Notes: a model not told the origin generated them from the letters alone. A stretch of 64,000 nt of DNA from Enterobacter sp. C2 (GCF_019880405.1 NZ_CP082269.1:3038001-3102000); one strand, 5' to 3'. Counted from the stretch's first letter, positions 1 through 9,714 are shown. Translations and numbers: made by a program.

Positions 1-1685
1 ACTTTAAACACTATCTGCGCCAGCACATCACGCCGATCCTGATCAACCGCGAAACCGACCTGGTGCAGTTCCTGAAAGATGACTACACCTACCTGGCGGT
101 AGAGATTATTCGCGGGGAGAGCATTCGCTACGCGCTGCTGGAGATCCCGTCGGATAAGGTGCCGCGCTTTGTTAACCTGCCGCCAGAGACGCCGCGCCGC
201 CGTAAGCCAATGATCCTGCTGGATAACATCCTGCGCTACTGTCTGGACGATATCTTCTACGGCTTCTTCGACTACGATGCGCTGAATGCCTACTCGATGA
301 AGATGACCCGTGACGCCGAGTACGACCTGGTGCACGAGATGGAGTCGAGCCTGATGGAGCTCATGTCCTCCAGCCTCAAGCAGCGCCTTACCGCCGAGCC
401 GGTGCGTTTTGTCTACCAGCGTGATATGCCGGAGGCCATGGTTGAGATGCTGCGCGACAAGCTCACCATCTCCCGCTATGACTCTACTGTACCCGGTGGC
501 CGCTACCACAACTTTAAAGACTTCATCAGCTTCCCGAACGTGGGCAAAGCCAACCTGGTGAACAAGCCGCTGCCGCGCCTGCGCCATGTCTGGTTCGATA
601 ACTTCCGCAACGGCTTCGACGCCATTCGCGAGCGGGACGTGCTGCTCTACTATCCGTACCACACCTTTGAGCACGTGCTGGAGCTGCTGCGCCAGGCTTC
701 CTTCGACCCTAACGTGCTGGCGATCAAGATCAACATCTACCGCGTAGCGAAAGATTCTCGCATCATCGATGCGATGATCCACGCCGCACACAACGGCAAG
801 AAAGTGACCGTGGTGGTGGAGCTGCAGGCGCGCTTCGATGAAGAGGCCAACATCCACTGGGCAAGGCGCCTGACCGAGGCCGGGGCGCACGTGATCTTCT
901 CTGCACCGGGGCTGAAAATCCACGCCAAGCTGTTCCTCATCTCGCGTAAAGAGGGTGAAGAGGTGGTGCGCTACGCTCACATCGGGACCGGTAACTTTAA
1001 CGAGAAAACCGCCCGGCTCTATACCGACTACTCTCTGCTTACCGCCGACGCACGCATCACTAACGAAGTGCGCCGGGTGTTTAACTTTATCGAGAACCCT
1101 TACCGACCAGTCCACTTTGAGTACCTGCTGGTGTCGCCGCAAAACTCGCGCCGCCTGCTGTACGATATGATCGACCGCGAGATCGCCAATGCGCAAAACG
1201 GTCAGCCGTCGGGGATCACCCTCAAGCTTAATAACCTGGTGGACAAAGGCCTGGTGGATCGGCTGTATGCCGCATCCGGCTCCGGCGTACCGGTTAATTT
1301 GCTGGTGCGCGGCATGTGCTCGCTGATCCCTGAGCTCGAAGGGCTGAGCGATAACATCCGGGTGATCAGCATCGTGGACCGCTATCTCGAACACGACCGC
1401 ATCTATATTTTCGAAAACGGCGGCGATAAGCAGGTTTATCTCTCGTCTGCCGACTGGATGACGCGTAATATTGACTATCGCATTGAGGTTGCGGCCCCGC
1501 TGCTCGATCCGCGCCTTAAGCAACGCGTGCTGGACATCATTGAGCTTCTGTTCAGCGATACCGTGAAGGCGCGGTATATCGACAAGGAATTGAGCAATCG
1601 CTATGTGCAACGGGGCAATCGCCGCAAGGTTCGCGCTCAGCTGGCGATTTACGACTATATCAAATCACTCGAACAACCAGACTAA
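1..1685 (+). CDS. ppk: Polyphosphate kinase, 5'-truncated by the window edge
   Basis: Reversibly polymerises the ATP gamma-phosphate into polyphosphate. The frame is open from base 3, so the start lies upstream; about 561 residues are present against 688 in E. coli. The visible part begins in the middle domain and contains both C-terminal phospholipase-D-like domains. The motif [11 protein letters not shown] near the middle holds the histidine region that is autophosphorylated in the E. coli enzyme. The C-terminus (KSLEQPD) is complete. It ends 3 bp before ppx, matching the ppk-ppx operon of enterobacteria. Confidence 0.97.
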   Translation, partial: FKHYLRQHITPILINRETDLVQFLKDDYTYLAVEIIRGESIRYALLEIPSDKVPRFVNLPPETPRRRKPMILLDNILRYCLDDIFYGFFDYDALNAYSMKMTRDAEYDLVHEMESSLMELMSSSLKQRLTAEPVRFVYQRDMPEAMVEMLRDKLTISRYDSTVPGGRYHNFKDFISFPNVGKANLVNKPLPRLRHVWFDNFRNGFDAIRERDVLLYYPYHTFEHVLELLRQASFDPNVLAIKINIYRVAKDSRIIDAMIHAAHNGKKVTVVVELQARFDEEANIHWARRLTEAGAHVIFSAPGLKIHAKLFLISRKEGEEVVRYAHIGTGNFNEKTARLYTDYSLLTADARITNEVRRVFNFIENPYRPVHFEYLLVSPQNSRRLLYDMIDREIANAQNGQPSGITLKLNNLVDKGLVDRLYAASGSGVPVNLLVRGMCSLIPELEGLSDNIRVISIVDRYLEHDRIYIFENGGDKQVYLSSADWMTRNIDYRIEVAAPLLDPRLKQRVLDIIELLFSDTVKARYIDKELSNRYVQRGNRRKVRAQLAIYDYIKSLEQPD

Positions 1686-1688
1686 TCT

Positions 1689-3230
1689 ATGCCGATAAAT
1701 GACAATACCCCACGGCCGCAGGAGTTTGCTGCGGTCGATCTCGGTTCGAACAGTTTCCACATGGTCATTGCCCGTGTGGTGGATGGTGCCATGCAGATCA
1801 TTGGCCGCCTGAAGCAGCGCGTGCATCTGGCCGACGGCCTGGATGAGAACAGCGTCCTGAGCGAAGAGGCGATTGAGCGCGGCCTGAGCTGCCTGTCGCT
1901 GTTTGCCGAACGCCTGCAGGGCTTTGACCCGGCTAACGTCTGCATTGTTGGCACACATACCCTGCGTCAGGCCGCTAACGCCTCTGATTTCCTCAAGCGT
2001 GCGGAGCAGGTCATCCCCTACCCGATCGAGATCATCTCCGGCAACGAAGAGGCCCGCCTGATCTTTATGGGCGTTGAGCACACGCAGCCGGAAAAAGGCC
2101 GCAAGCTGGTGATTGATATCGGCGGTGGCTCTACGGAACTGGTGATCGGCGAAGATTTTCAACCTATCCTGGTAGAGAGCCGCCGGATGGGCTGCGTCAG
2201 CTTTGCGCAAACCTATTTCCGCGGCCGCATCATTAACCGGGAGAACTTCCATCGCGCGCGCATGGCGGCGGTGCAGAAGCTGGAGAGCCTGACCTGGCAG
2301 TATCGTATTCAGGGCTGGAACGTGGCGCTGGGCGCATCGGGCAGCATTAAAGCCGCCCATGAAGTGCTACTGGCGATGGGCGAGAAAGATGGTTTCATCA
2401 CTCCTGAACGGCTGGATAAACTGGTTACCGAGGTGCTGAAGCATAACAGCTTTGACGAGCTGAACCTGCCGGGGCTCTCCGACGAGCGCAAGGCGGTCTT
2501 CGTGCCGGGCCTGGCGATTTTGTGCGGCGTGTTTGACGCGCTGGCCATTCGCGAGCTGCGTCTCTCCGACGGCGCGCTGCGTGAAGGGGTACTGTATGAG
2601 ATGGAGGGCCGTTTCCGCCATCAGGATATCCGCAGCCGTACGGCGCAGAGCCTTGCCAACCAGTATAACATTGACCGGGAGCAGGCTCGCCGCGTGCTGG
2701 AGACCACGACCCACATGTACGAGCAGTGGGAAGCGCAGAATCCGAAGCTGGCAAATCCGCAGCTGGCGGCCCTGCTGAAGTGGGCGGCGATGCTGCACGA
2801 GGTTGGGCTGAACATCAACCACAGCGGAATGCACCGCCACTCGGCCTATATCCTGCAGAACAGCGACCTGCCTGGCTTTAACCAGGAGCAGCAGTTGATG
2901 ATGGCGACCCTGGTGCGCTTCCACCGCAAAGGGATCAAGCTCGACGACCTGCCGCGCTTTACCCTGTTCAAGAAGAAGCACTTTTTACCGCTGATCCAGC
3001 TCCTGCGCCTCGGCGTGCTGCTGAACAACCAGCGCCAGGCGACCACCACCCCACCGACTCTGCGTCTGACCACCGACGATAACCACTGGACCCTCAGCTT
3101 CCCCCGCGACTGGTTCTCCCAGAACGCGCTGGTGCTGCTGGACCTGGAAAAAGAGCAGGATTACTGGGGAGCGGTTACCGGCTGGCTGCTGAAGATCGAA
3201 GAGGAGCACTCCTCCGGCGTCGCGGCCTGA
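1689..3230 (+). CDS. ppx: Exopolyphosphatase
   Basis: Hydrolyses terminal phosphates from polyphosphate (and pppGpp in the family). The N-terminal actin-like fold shows the first phosphate loop [10 protein letters not shown] at about residue 17 and the second, [12 protein letters not shown], near residue 140. A C-terminal HD-like region with [20 protein letters not shown] lies around residues 365-385. At 513 aa it is the length of the E. coli protein. It starts 3 bp after the ppk stop and is probably cotranscribed and translationally coupled with it. Confidence 0.97.
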   Translation: MPINDNTPRPQEFAAVDLGSNSFHMVIARVVDGAMQIIGRLKQRVHLADGLDENSVLSEEAIERGLSCLSLFAERLQGFDPANVCIVGTHTLRQAANASDFLKRAEQVIPYPIEIISGNEEARLIFMGVEHTQPEKGRKLVIDIGGGSTELVIGEDFQPILVESRRMGCVSFAQTYFRGRIINRENFHRARMAAVQKLESLTWQYRIQGWNVALGASGSIKAAHEVLLAMGEKDGFITPERLDKLVTEVLKHNSFDELNLPGLSDERKAVFVPGLAILCGVFDALAIRELRLSDGALREGVLYEMEGRFRHQDIRSRTAQSLANQYNIDREQARRVLETTTHMYEQWEAQNPKLANPQLAALLKWAAMLHEVGLNINHSGMHRHSAYILQNSDLPGFNQEQQLMMATLVRFHRKGIKLDDLPRFTLFKKKHFLPLIQLLRLGVLLNNQRQATTTPPTLRLTTDDNHWTLSFPRDWFSQNALVLLDLEKEQDYWGAVTGWLLKIEEEHSSGVAA

Positions 3231-3256
3231 GCCGCACCGCCCTGCCCCTCTCATGC

Positions 3257-5500
3257 TCAGGCACGCTGTGACAGTGCCTGAGCGTCTCCCGCCAGCGCCT
3301 CAAGCGGCGCGGGTTTACCAATCAAGAACCCTTGCAGATAGTCAATCCCCAGTGAAAGGGCCGCGCTACGCACCTCCTCCGTTTCGACGCACTCTGCCAC
3401 CACCCGCATCTTTTTCATCCGTGCCAGATGGCAGATAGAGGCCACAATCTGGTAGTCGAGGCTGTTTGACGTCAGGTTGCGAATAAAGCTGCCGTCGATC
3501 TTCAGGATATCGGCGTTAATGTTTTTCAGGCGCGCATAGCTGGCATAGCCGGTACCGAAGTCGTCTATGGCGACCCGGCAGCCTAATTGTTGCAGCTGGC
3601 CCAGGGTCTGGTTTGCCTGGTTAATATTGGTCAACGAGTTACTCTCCGTGACCTCAAAAATAAGCTGCCAGGCCTCAATGTTATAGCGCTCCAGCAGCCT
3701 GGCGACCTCACGGACAAAATTGCTCCGGCAGACGGACGCTGGCGACAAATTGATGGAGAAGCGCGCCCCCGGCTCGTTTTCGCGATAGTGCGCCATAAAG
3801 CGCAGGGTGTGTTCAATGACCCACAGGTCGATGCGTGACGAAAGGCCAAACTCATGAGCCACTGGCAGGAACGCATCCGGGCTGATGAGCTCGTCATCGT
3901 CATCAAGCATCCGCAGCAGGATCTCGTGGTAGCCGTCACCGCGCACGCCGACGATTGGCTGGGCCATCAGGCGGAACCGGTCCTCCTCCAGCGCCTGTTG
4001 CAGGCGGTTCATCATCTCCACCTTACCTTTCAGGCTGCGCTGTAAGTTGACCGACCCGCGATGCTGCAGGCTTTCTGGACGTTGGGTTTCAAGGGAGAGA
4101 TCCGCCGTGGTGCTCAGCTCGCCCAGCAGCAGATAGAGATGCGCTACCGGCGAACGCACGTAGCAGTAGCTCATACCGACCTGCGGCTGTAGCGGCATGC
4201 CATCCCAGGCGAAGCGGAACTGCTTGATGAGCTTATCCAGCTCGGCGATGCGCAGCGCATAGGACTCGGTATTTAGCCGGATAACAATGTCATACCCCGA
4301 CAGATGGTATACACACTCATTGCGTTGCAGCTTCTGCGTTAGCCACTCGGACAGCATCTGCTTGTACTGGATGCGTAGCATAATACCGTAGTGCCTTCCC
4401 AGCAGCTCCAGATCGGGGATGCGTAAAAAGCAGAGCACCGACCACGGAGTATCCGCCAGCGCACGGTTGAGCGCCCGCAGGTTGGGCATATTGAGGACGG
4501 GGTCTAGCCACGCCAGGCGGCTCACCCGCTCGTGCATCCGCCGCTGGCGCGTTGCCAACATCGACATCCAGGCGATGATAAACGAGAACACCAGGTAGCT
4601 GGAGGAGAGGATCGTCAGCTGGATTTCGTAGCGCGGCGAGACCGGCGTATAACGGTAGAAGTAGTGAATGCTTACCATCATAAACGGCGTCCAGACGATA
4701 GACATCAGGCGGTAGCCATAGCGCATCGACCCCCACAGCATCACCGGCAGCAGCAGCGACAGCGTATAGTTAGTGGTGAAGATGCCGGTATTTTCATCCC
4801 ACGGGGAGAGCATCAGCAGCATCAGCAGTGCAATGACGGCAAACCAGGCGACCACCTCCAGCCGGGTCACCTTGGGATCAAAATCCCGGCGCAGGCGAGA
4901 GATGTAACCTTTTATGTGCCGCGGATGGTGGAGCACCCTGATCAGCAGATAGCAGAACGGCGTTCCGGTCAGGCCGCTAACCAGCAGCGCCTGATAGTTA
5001 ATCAGCGTGCGCAGGCTAAACGGCGTCACCCCGGTCAGGGCCAGATATGTGTCATACAGGCCAAGCCAGGTGATGGTATGGAAGATCAGCAGGAACAGCG
5101 TGGCCGGGCAGACGGCCTGCCAGAACATACGCTGCGCGGTGAGCTGCGCATTGCCGTAGGAGACGTTATGCCGCCGGGTGACGAAGATCCGGTAGCCGCC
5201 CCAGCTTACGATGATGGGCACCATAAAATGGACGATTTTGAGCAACGTCTCTGGGGCGCTGGTCTGCGGATAGTAGTGCCAGGCCAGCGAGAGCACGATG
5301 CCGGGCAGCGCTGCCCAGCCGTAGAAAAGCATCAGGCCTAACAGGAGCGATAGCGGCAGGTAATAGAGCACCATGCTGCCATCCGAGACCCAGGTAAAGG
5401 TATCGACCATGTGGGCAAGGGGCAGCAGCAGGAAAGGCAAGACGAGCGGCAACGCCCACCATTTAGCTTTATAGAGATTATAAATTTTCGCGTAGCTCAT
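3257..5500 (-). CDS. yfgF: Cyclic-di-GMP phosphodiesterase, membrane EAL protein (PdeA/YfgF)
   Basis: Degrades c-di-GMP. Roughly residues 1-320 are hydrophobic with many membrane spans (MASE1-like sensor), 330-480 form a degenerate GGDEF domain with no GG[DE]EF signature, and 490-740 form an EAL domain. The EAL catalytic set looks complete: EILLR, the NLSP asparagine, EVTES, IDDFGTGYASYARL, the lysine in ILKIDGSFI, AECVET and QGFLIGKP. It is 747 aa, as in E. coli, and convergent with ppx. The E. coli gene is expressed anaerobically under FNR, and an FNR-like box lies about 130 bp upstream here. Confidence 0.95.
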   Translation of the reverse strand: MSYAKIYNLYKAKWWALPLVLPFLLLPLAHMVDTFTWVSDGSMVLYYLPLSLLLGLMLFYGWAALPGIVLSLAWHYYPQTSAPETLLKIVHFMVPIIVSWGGYRIFVTRRHNVSYGNAQLTAQRMFWQAVCPATLFLLIFHTITWLGLYDTYLALTGVTPFSLRTLINYQALLVSGLTGTPFCYLLIRVLHHPRHIKGYISRLRRDFDPKVTRLEVVAWFAVIALLMLLMLSPWDENTGIFTTNYTLSLLLPVMLWGSMRYGYRLMSIVWTPFMMVSIHYFYRYTPVSPRYEIQLTILSSSYLVFSFIIAWMSMLATRQRRMHERVSRLAWLDPVLNMPNLRALNRALADTPWSVLCFLRIPDLELLGRHYGIMLRIQYKQMLSEWLTQKLQRNECVYHLSGYDIVIRLNTESYALRIAELDKLIKQFRFAWDGMPLQPQVGMSYCYVRSPVAHLYLLLGELSTTADLSLETQRPESLQHRGSVNLQRSLKGKVEMMNRLQQALEEDRFRLMAQPIVGVRGDGYHEILLRMLDDDDELISPDAFLPVAHEFGLSSRIDLWVIEHTLRFMAHYRENEPGARFSINLSPASVCRSNFVREVARLLERYNIEAWQLIFEVTESNSLTNINQANQTLGQLQQLGCRVAIDDFGTGYASYARLKNINADILKIDGSFIRNLTSNSLDYQIVASICHLARMKKMRVVAECVETEEVRSAALSLGIDYLQGFLIGKPAPLEALAGDAQALSQRA

Positions 5501-5526
5501 CGATGTTCAGTGTAAAACCCAGCGTG

Positions 5527-5542
5527 CTGAAATCGATTTCAG
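5527..5542. promoter_or_regulatory. 16-bp perfect palindrome in the yfgF leader
   Basis: CTGAAATCGATTTCAG is a perfect palindrome 26 bp upstream of the yfgF start codon. It lies inside the predicted 5' untranslated region, so it could be an operator or a small RNA hairpin. The binding factor is not recognised. Confidence 0.35.
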
Positions 5543-5602
5543 GCGGGGTTCCAGGCTAACCATGAAGATTACAGAGTCGGTCAGACTGTGCTATTTGTGA
5601 AG

Positions 5603-5643
5603 AGTTTAGTGCCGCAAAAGCGGCTGCATTTGACCAGGATCAA
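5603..5643 (-). promoter_or_regulatory. Likely FNR-dependent promoter of yfgF
   Basis: TTGAC-CAGG-ATCAA at 5630-5643 matches the FNR consensus TTGAT-N4-ATCAA with one mismatch. On the minus strand a -10-like TAAACT occupies 5608-5603, which puts a start near 5596 and the FNR box about 41 bp upstream of it, the usual class II spacing. This agrees with known FNR control of yfgF in E. coli. The rest of the 5501-5849 gap holds no other convincing element. Confidence 0.6.
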
Positions 5644-5849
5644 GCAACCGTGTGCCTTACAAATGTTGCCTTCTCTTCTTCGCGCAATTTTTGTTAATAA
5701 TTCATGCGCTTTACTATTATTTCATTATTACTGCTTTAGTAAATGCTTTCTTTGACGAAATTTTACATAACGACCGATTGATCTGCGCTGCGCTCTGTGC
5801 ATTAATACAGCAATCGCCCGCCCGTCGGGTTAACCCTTAGGAACCTCTT

Positions 5850-6050
5850 GTGAGCCAGTCACACAGTATGCGAAAACGACAGCGATTTGACAGTCGCATG
5901 ACCCGTATCGTATTGCTTATCAGCTTTTTCTTCTTCTTCGGACGCTTCGTCTACTCCTCTATCGGTGCCTGGTACCATCATCAGGATAAAGCCCAGTCAC
6001 AGCAGTCCTCTCTCTCCGTTGAGACGCCGGTAAATAAAACGCTAAATTAA
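5850..6050 (+). CDS. yfgG: Small single-span membrane protein YfgG
   Basis: A 66-aa protein with a basic N-terminus (MRKRQRFDSRMTR), one hydrophobic span (IVLLISFFFFFGRFVYSS) and a short polar tail. It matches E. coli YfgG along its length. I chose the GTG start because AGGAA precedes it at a normal distance and the N-terminus then aligns with MSQxxSMRKR of E. coli. The biochemical role is unknown. Its last 9 bases overlap the convergent LysR gene. Confidence 0.85.
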   Translation: MSQSHSMRKRQRFDSRMTRIVLLISFFFFFGRFVYSSIGAWYHHQDKAQSQQSSLSVETPVNKTLN

Positions 6051-6935
6051 CTCGCTTTTCTTTTGCAGCATTTGAATGATTGCCCCTATGCCTCTGCTCA
6101 GGATCTTATCCTGACGGATGACTATCGCCAGTTGGCGCTGCAAAAGCGGATTCAGCGAACGCACGTTTAGCGCCTTACGATCGTTTGGGTGAGCCACTGA
6201 CATATGCGGAACAATGCTATATCCCAGCCCGGCGCTAACCATGCGCTTGATCGCTTCGATACTGCCAAGCTGCATCACAGGTATCGTCGGTAGCCCGGCT
6301 GTTGCAAACCAGCCGTCGATAAGCGTGCGCGTACTGCTTCCGTTCTCAAAGGCGATTAGCGGCAGCGCATGTAGCACCTCGGGCGTTAACGATTCCGCCG
6401 GGTGCGGTTGCGCCAGCGCTTCGATAAAAACAAACTCTTCGTTCAGAAACGGCGTGATATCAAGCGTCCGTCCGCTGGCGGGGAGCGTAACCAGCCCCAG
6501 ATCGAGGCGATTTTCCTCTACCGCCTGGACAATGCTGGGCGTATTTCCGGTCGTAACGCCTACCTGCAGCAGCGGATAGTCTAGCCGCAGCCGCTGCAAT
6601 AGCGGTGGCAAGAGGTGAATACACGCCGTCGCCCCCGTACCAAGCGTAATCGTGCCGCTGATTTCATGACTAAATGCGCTAACCGAACGTATCGCTTCGT
6701 CCACAGCCTGACCAATCCGCTCGCCGTGGGCCAGCAGCGCTACGCCAGCGGCGGTCGCCTTAACGCCTCGCCCGGTTCGCTCGATCAACCGTGCCTGAAG
6801 AAACTGCTCAAGCTGGCGAATTTGCAGGCTTACCGCAGGCTGGGAGAGGCCAAGCACGTTTGCCGCGGCAGAAAAACTGCCCCGCTGTACAACCAGCCGA
6901 AAGGTCGCCAGATTTCCCAGGTTTAGCGTCGTCAT
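6042..6935 (-). CDS. LysR-family transcriptional regulator
   Basis: A 297-aa LysR regulator. Residues 1-65 form the winged helix-turn-helix (FSAAANVLGLSQPAVSLQIR), and 90-295 form the two-lobed effector-binding domain (GTITLGTGATACIHLLP onward). It is transcribed away from an MFS exporter across 97 bp containing a strong dyad, the usual arrangement of a LysR regulator and its target. The inducer is unknown. It lies in the block that replaces yfgH/yfgI of E. coli K-12. Confidence 0.9.
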   Translation of the reverse strand: MTTLNLGNLATFRLVVQRGSFSAAANVLGLSQPAVSLQIRQLEQFLQARLIERTGRGVKATAAGVALLAHGERIGQAVDEAIRSVSAFSHEISGTITLGTGATACIHLLPPLLQRLRLDYPLLQVGVTTGNTPSIVQAVEENRLDLGLVTLPASGRTLDITPFLNEEFVFIEALAQPHPAESLTPEVLHALPLIAFENGSSTRTLIDGWFATAGLPTIPVMQLGSIEAIKRMVSAGLGYSIVPHMSVAHPNDRKALNVRSLNPLLQRQLAIVIRQDKILSRGIGAIIQMLQKKSELI

Positions 6936-6976
6936 GCAAAGTTTCTCTTATAGAGGTGATAAACGTTGAGGCCTGC

Positions 6977-7005
6977 CTGAACCATACCGCGCACGGTATG
7001 CTCAG
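6977..7005. promoter_or_regulatory. Candidate LysR operator dyad
   Basis: CATACCG at 6983-6989 and its exact inverse CGGTATG at 6994-7000 are separated by 4 bp; the symmetry extends outward to CTGA at 6977 and TCAG at 7002-7005 with a one-base bulge. It sits between the divergent LysR and MFS genes. Its position and the T-N12-A-like core suggest the regulator's binding site. Confidence 0.6.
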
Positions 7006-7032
7006 GACAACTGCCTAACGGAATGAAAAATA

Positions 7033-8217
7033 ATGACTTCGCGCGCGATACCTCGATTTCTCCCTCTCTTCGCTGGCTGCAATCAGCTGATTAACTGGGG
7101 TATATCGTTCTATATGCCCGGCACGTTTGCCCATGCTATCGCCCGCGATACCCACTGGACGCAGCCGCAGATCTATCTCGGCCTGACGCTGGCGATGTTG
7201 GTCATGGCGCTGGTATCCCCCTTTGTCGCCAGGCTGCTAACCAGACTGGGCGGTAAGCATGTTGTAACTATTGGCACGCTGCTGATAGCGCTAAGCTGCG
7301 CTGCCATGGCCTGCACGCACTCGCTTGCGGGCTGGTATAGCGCCTGGCTTATAATGGGTATCGGTATGCGCCTGTCGCTTTATGACGCGCTGTTTGCTGC
7401 ACTCATCACCCTTTACGGACAGCACGCCCGACGCACGATTTCCCAGGTGACGCTGGCGGGCGGGCTGGCTTCCGCTGTTTTCTGGCCGCTCGGTGAGTCG
7501 CTGCTAGCCATCATGAGCTGGCGTGAGGTGCTGCTGATCTATGCGCTGTTCGGCCTGCTCAGCGCCGCGCTGATCCGCCCGCTGCCCAACCAGCCGCTAA
7601 CCATGACCGCTGGCTCAACGCCGAAAACCGGCACTGCCCAAGACCGTCGCAGCGGCTGGCTGTTTGCCGCTTTTATTGCCCTTATCACCTTTGTCTCTAA
7701 CGGTACATCGACACACTTGCCGGAATTTATCGCCAGTGCCGGGCTACCGGTCGCTGCGGGTATGCTGTGGGGAATCGGCCAAACGGGAGCGCGGTTTATG
7801 GAGGTCGTTGCGGGCGCACGTCTCCCCCCGCTTAGGTTGACGCTGGTTACCGCTCTGGCCATGCCGCTCTGTTTCCTGCTCGGTCTGAGCGGATCTCTGT
7901 TTGCCAGCTCGGCCGTAGGATTTGTGCTGGGGTACGGGGCGATCAATGGCCTGATGACGATTGTTAAAGCGACACTGCCGCTTCAGCTGTTCGCCGCAGA
8001 GGATTATGCCCGGCGGACGGGCGTCCTGTTGATTCCGGCGCAGCTGATGGCTGCCGCATCGCCCTTTGTCTATGCATGGCTCGATCGGGCGCTGGGGATC
8101 CAGGGCGCACTGGCCTTCTCACTGGCGCTAACCATGGTCATCGCCGCCCTGGCAATCGCCATCGTCATGTATCAAACGCTGCGCGCTTCGGGCATTATCA
8201 GTAAGTCACTGGAATAA
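7033..8217 (+). CDS. MFS transporter, 12 membrane spans
   Basis: A 394-aa major facilitator protein. Hydrophobic segments recur along the whole length, with a polar central loop near residues 180-205 (TAGSTPKTGTAQDRR). The loop RLLTRLGGKHV after the second span resembles the MFS A motif. Substrate unknown. It is divergent from the LysR gene across a dyad and 26 bp ahead of a GNAT gene, so an efflux-plus-acetylation unit under one regulator is possible but only inferred. Confidence 0.85.
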   Translation: MTSRAIPRFLPLFAGCNQLINWGISFYMPGTFAHAIARDTHWTQPQIYLGLTLAMLVMALVSPFVARLLTRLGGKHVVTIGTLLIALSCAAMACTHSLAGWYSAWLIMGIGMRLSLYDALFAALITLYGQHARRTISQVTLAGGLASAVFWPLGESLLAIMSWREVLLIYALFGLLSAALIRPLPNQPLTMTAGSTPKTGTAQDRRSGWLFAAFIALITFVSNGTSTHLPEFIASAGLPVAAGMLWGIGQTGARFMEVVAGARLPPLRLTLVTALAMPLCFLLGLSGSLFASSAVGFVLGYGAINGLMTIVKATLPLQLFAAEDYARRTGVLLIPAQLMAAASPFVYAWLDRALGIQGALAFSLALTMVIAALAIAIVMYQTLRASGIISKSLE

Positions 8218-8243
8218 AAATGATTAAAATAACAGGAGATAAA

Positions 8244-8777
8244 ATGCATCTGCACTCTGAACGACTCATTCTGCGCCAGGTAAGGCCTTCCGATCTCAAC
8301 GATCTGTTTCGTATCTACGGCGACCCGGCGACAAATCAATTTAATCCGGCCGGGCCGCATCCGGATATCGATCATTCCCACACGGTGTTGGACGGCTGGC
8401 TTGAGCACTGGCAGACCCACGGGTTCGGCAACTGGGCTGTCTCCCGAATCGACAAACCTGATGAGATTGTTGGCTTTGGTGGAATACGCATCGTGCAATA
8501 CGACACGTTCGCGATCAACAATTTGGGCTATCGCCTGGCGGTAGAGGCGTGGGGACAGGGTTTCGCCACCGAGTTCGCCAGTACAGCGCTGCACTACGGT
8601 TTCGATACGTTAAACCTTGATGAGGTTTCGGCAGTGGTGAGGAAAAATCATACCGCGTCACAAAAGGTGTTAACCAAGTGCGGACTGGCGTTTGCCAGGG
8701 AGATCCACGATGTAAAAGACGCGCCGCCCAGCCTGCTCTATACGTTGACGCGCAGCCGTTACAGAAGCGACGATTAG
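8244..8777 (+). CDS. GNAT N-acetyltransferase, RimJ/RimL type
   Basis: A 177-aa acetyltransferase. It opens with LHSERLILRQVRPSDLNDL, typical of the RimJ/RimL branch, and carries GYRLAVEAWGQGFATEF, the acetyl-CoA-binding segment, near residue 95-110, then the NHTASQKVLTKCGL helix. I chose the ATG at 8244 because AGGAGA stands 5-8 bp before it; the in-frame ATG at 8220 has no ribosome site. Substrate unknown. It probably shares the MFS transcript. Confidence 0.88.
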   Translation: MHLHSERLILRQVRPSDLNDLFRIYGDPATNQFNPAGPHPDIDHSHTVLDGWLEHWQTHGFGNWAVSRIDKPDEIVGFGGIRIVQYDTFAINNLGYRLAVEAWGQGFATEFASTALHYGFDTLNLDEVSAVVRKNHTASQKVLTKCGLAFAREIHDVKDAPPSLLYTLTRSRYRSDD

Positions 8778-8794
8778 TAACGTGATATGGAAAA

Positions 8795-8814
8795 CCCTCT
8801 GTCAAAGCAGAGGG
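8795..8814 (-). terminator. Rho-independent terminator
   Basis: CCCTCTG and CAGAGGG pair across a 6-base loop; on the minus strand the stem is followed by TTTT. It ends the transcript of the small membrane gene and may also stop the plus-strand acetyltransferase mRNA. The 126 bp around it contain nothing else recognisable. Confidence 0.65.
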
Positions 8815-8902
8815 CTAGATCAGTTGGGGTGAGCTATTCTAAGCTTAGATTGCTCGCTAATCTGCTATTAAGCTACTCACATCACGAACAGACGTTAAAA
8901 AT

Positions 8903-9118
8903 CTATCGCCTGTGTTCACCTCTGACCATCCCTAATAAATAACTCGCAATGTAAGCAATAGCAAATGACCCGACAAAACCCGCGACCTTCATGACAATAT
9001 TATCGAAAACAAATAGTGAATAAAGAGCCACAAAACTCATCGCTACTGTTATGGTTCCCTCTAACGCATGGGCAAAGAACCAAAAAAGTGTTTTACCTGG
9101 CCAACTTACAAGTTTCAT
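8903..9118 (-). CDS. Small hydrophobic membrane protein, function unknown
   Basis: A 71-aa protein with two or three hydrophobic segments (TLFWFFAHALEGTITVAMSF, then ALYSLFVF and GFVGSFAIAYIASYLLG) and a basic tail (RGEHRR). I chose the ATG at 9118 because AAAGGA lies about 7 bp before it, while the upstream TTG has none. It is divergent from the DUF943-like gene. No family was recognised. Codon use and low G+C differ from the backbone genes, suggesting acquisition. Confidence 0.6.
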   Translation of the reverse strand: MKLVSWPGKTLFWFFAHALEGTITVAMSFVALYSLFVFDNIVMKVAGFVGSFAIAYIASYLLGMVRGEHRR

Positions 9119-9252
9119 TATCAATCCTTTTACACACTTCTGGCGATTGGTGATAATTTAAGATTTCCGTCAATCATACAAAATTTAGATAATTTAATTT
9201 GAAACCATTTCTCCCAAAAATATAATCAAGCATTCTCTTAAAGGATTGAGTA

Positions 9253-9705
9253 ATGAAAAAAAGCAGTATCTTAGTCATTATCATAGCAGTTTTAGCCCTG
9301 GGGTTTTTCTTTGTTAATAAACCTGCATCCGTTGAAGTGATGGCGGTAGTCAAAACCCCAAACACGGTATTGATTGCGGTGAAAGGACTCCCCTACTCTG
9401 CTAAAAGCAAACTGAGCTGGTGGCTTGATAACAAAAGCCTACTGTCATCACAGTATAAACTTGATTTCACCGAGCCTAATGAGCAGCCTAGTGTTTACAT
9501 CTATGACTTTGGCGATGGCTTTAAAAAGGAAGAGATGAAGGACAGGCTGTGCTTTAACAGCGTATCGCCGCCCAATAACTGCGTTGATAAAAACATCACT
9601 ATGGTTATTTCTCAACGCAGGAATGGTGAGACAAAGCTGGCCATTGATGATGATGTTTTCATTCAGGATAAAAGCGGCAAGATAGTAAAACAAAGCCCGC
9701 AATAA
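9253..9705 (+). CDS. DUF943-like single-span exported/membrane protein
   Basis: A 150-aa protein with an N-terminal membrane anchor (residues 5-22, ILVIIIAVLALGFFFVNK) and a periplasmic domain. The pattern SWWLDNKSLL ... YDFGDGF ... DRLCF ... PPNNCVDKN resembles the DUF943 family of enterobacteria, including its pair of cysteines. DUF943 genes often occur as multicopy accessory genes; their role is not established. AAAGGA precedes the ATG. The stop lies inside a terminator shared with guaA. Confidence 0.75.
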   Translation: MKKSSILVIIIAVLALGFFFVNKPASVEVMAVVKTPNTVLIAVKGLPYSAKSKLSWWLDNKSLLSSQYKLDFTEPNEQPSVYIYDFGDGFKKEEMKDRLCFNSVSPPNNCVDKNITMVISQRRNGETKLAIDDDVFIQDKSGKIVKQSPQ

Positions 9706-9714
9706 AGCGGGCTT
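9693..9714. terminator. Bidirectional terminator between the DUF943 gene and guaA
   Basis: AAGCCCGC and GCGGGCTT pair across a 6-base loop. On the minus strand the stem is followed by TTTGTTTT, so it works best for the guaBA transcript. It overlaps the last codons of the DUF943 gene. A weaker hairpin at 9729-9749 lies directly after the guaA stop. Confidence 0.75.

Noticed and set aside
5652-5840. 62-codon frame upstream of yfgG (MPYKCCLLFF...)
   Set aside because: No ribosome site, composition follows the AT-rich spacer, and it overlaps the FNR-yfgF promoter region; most likely chance.
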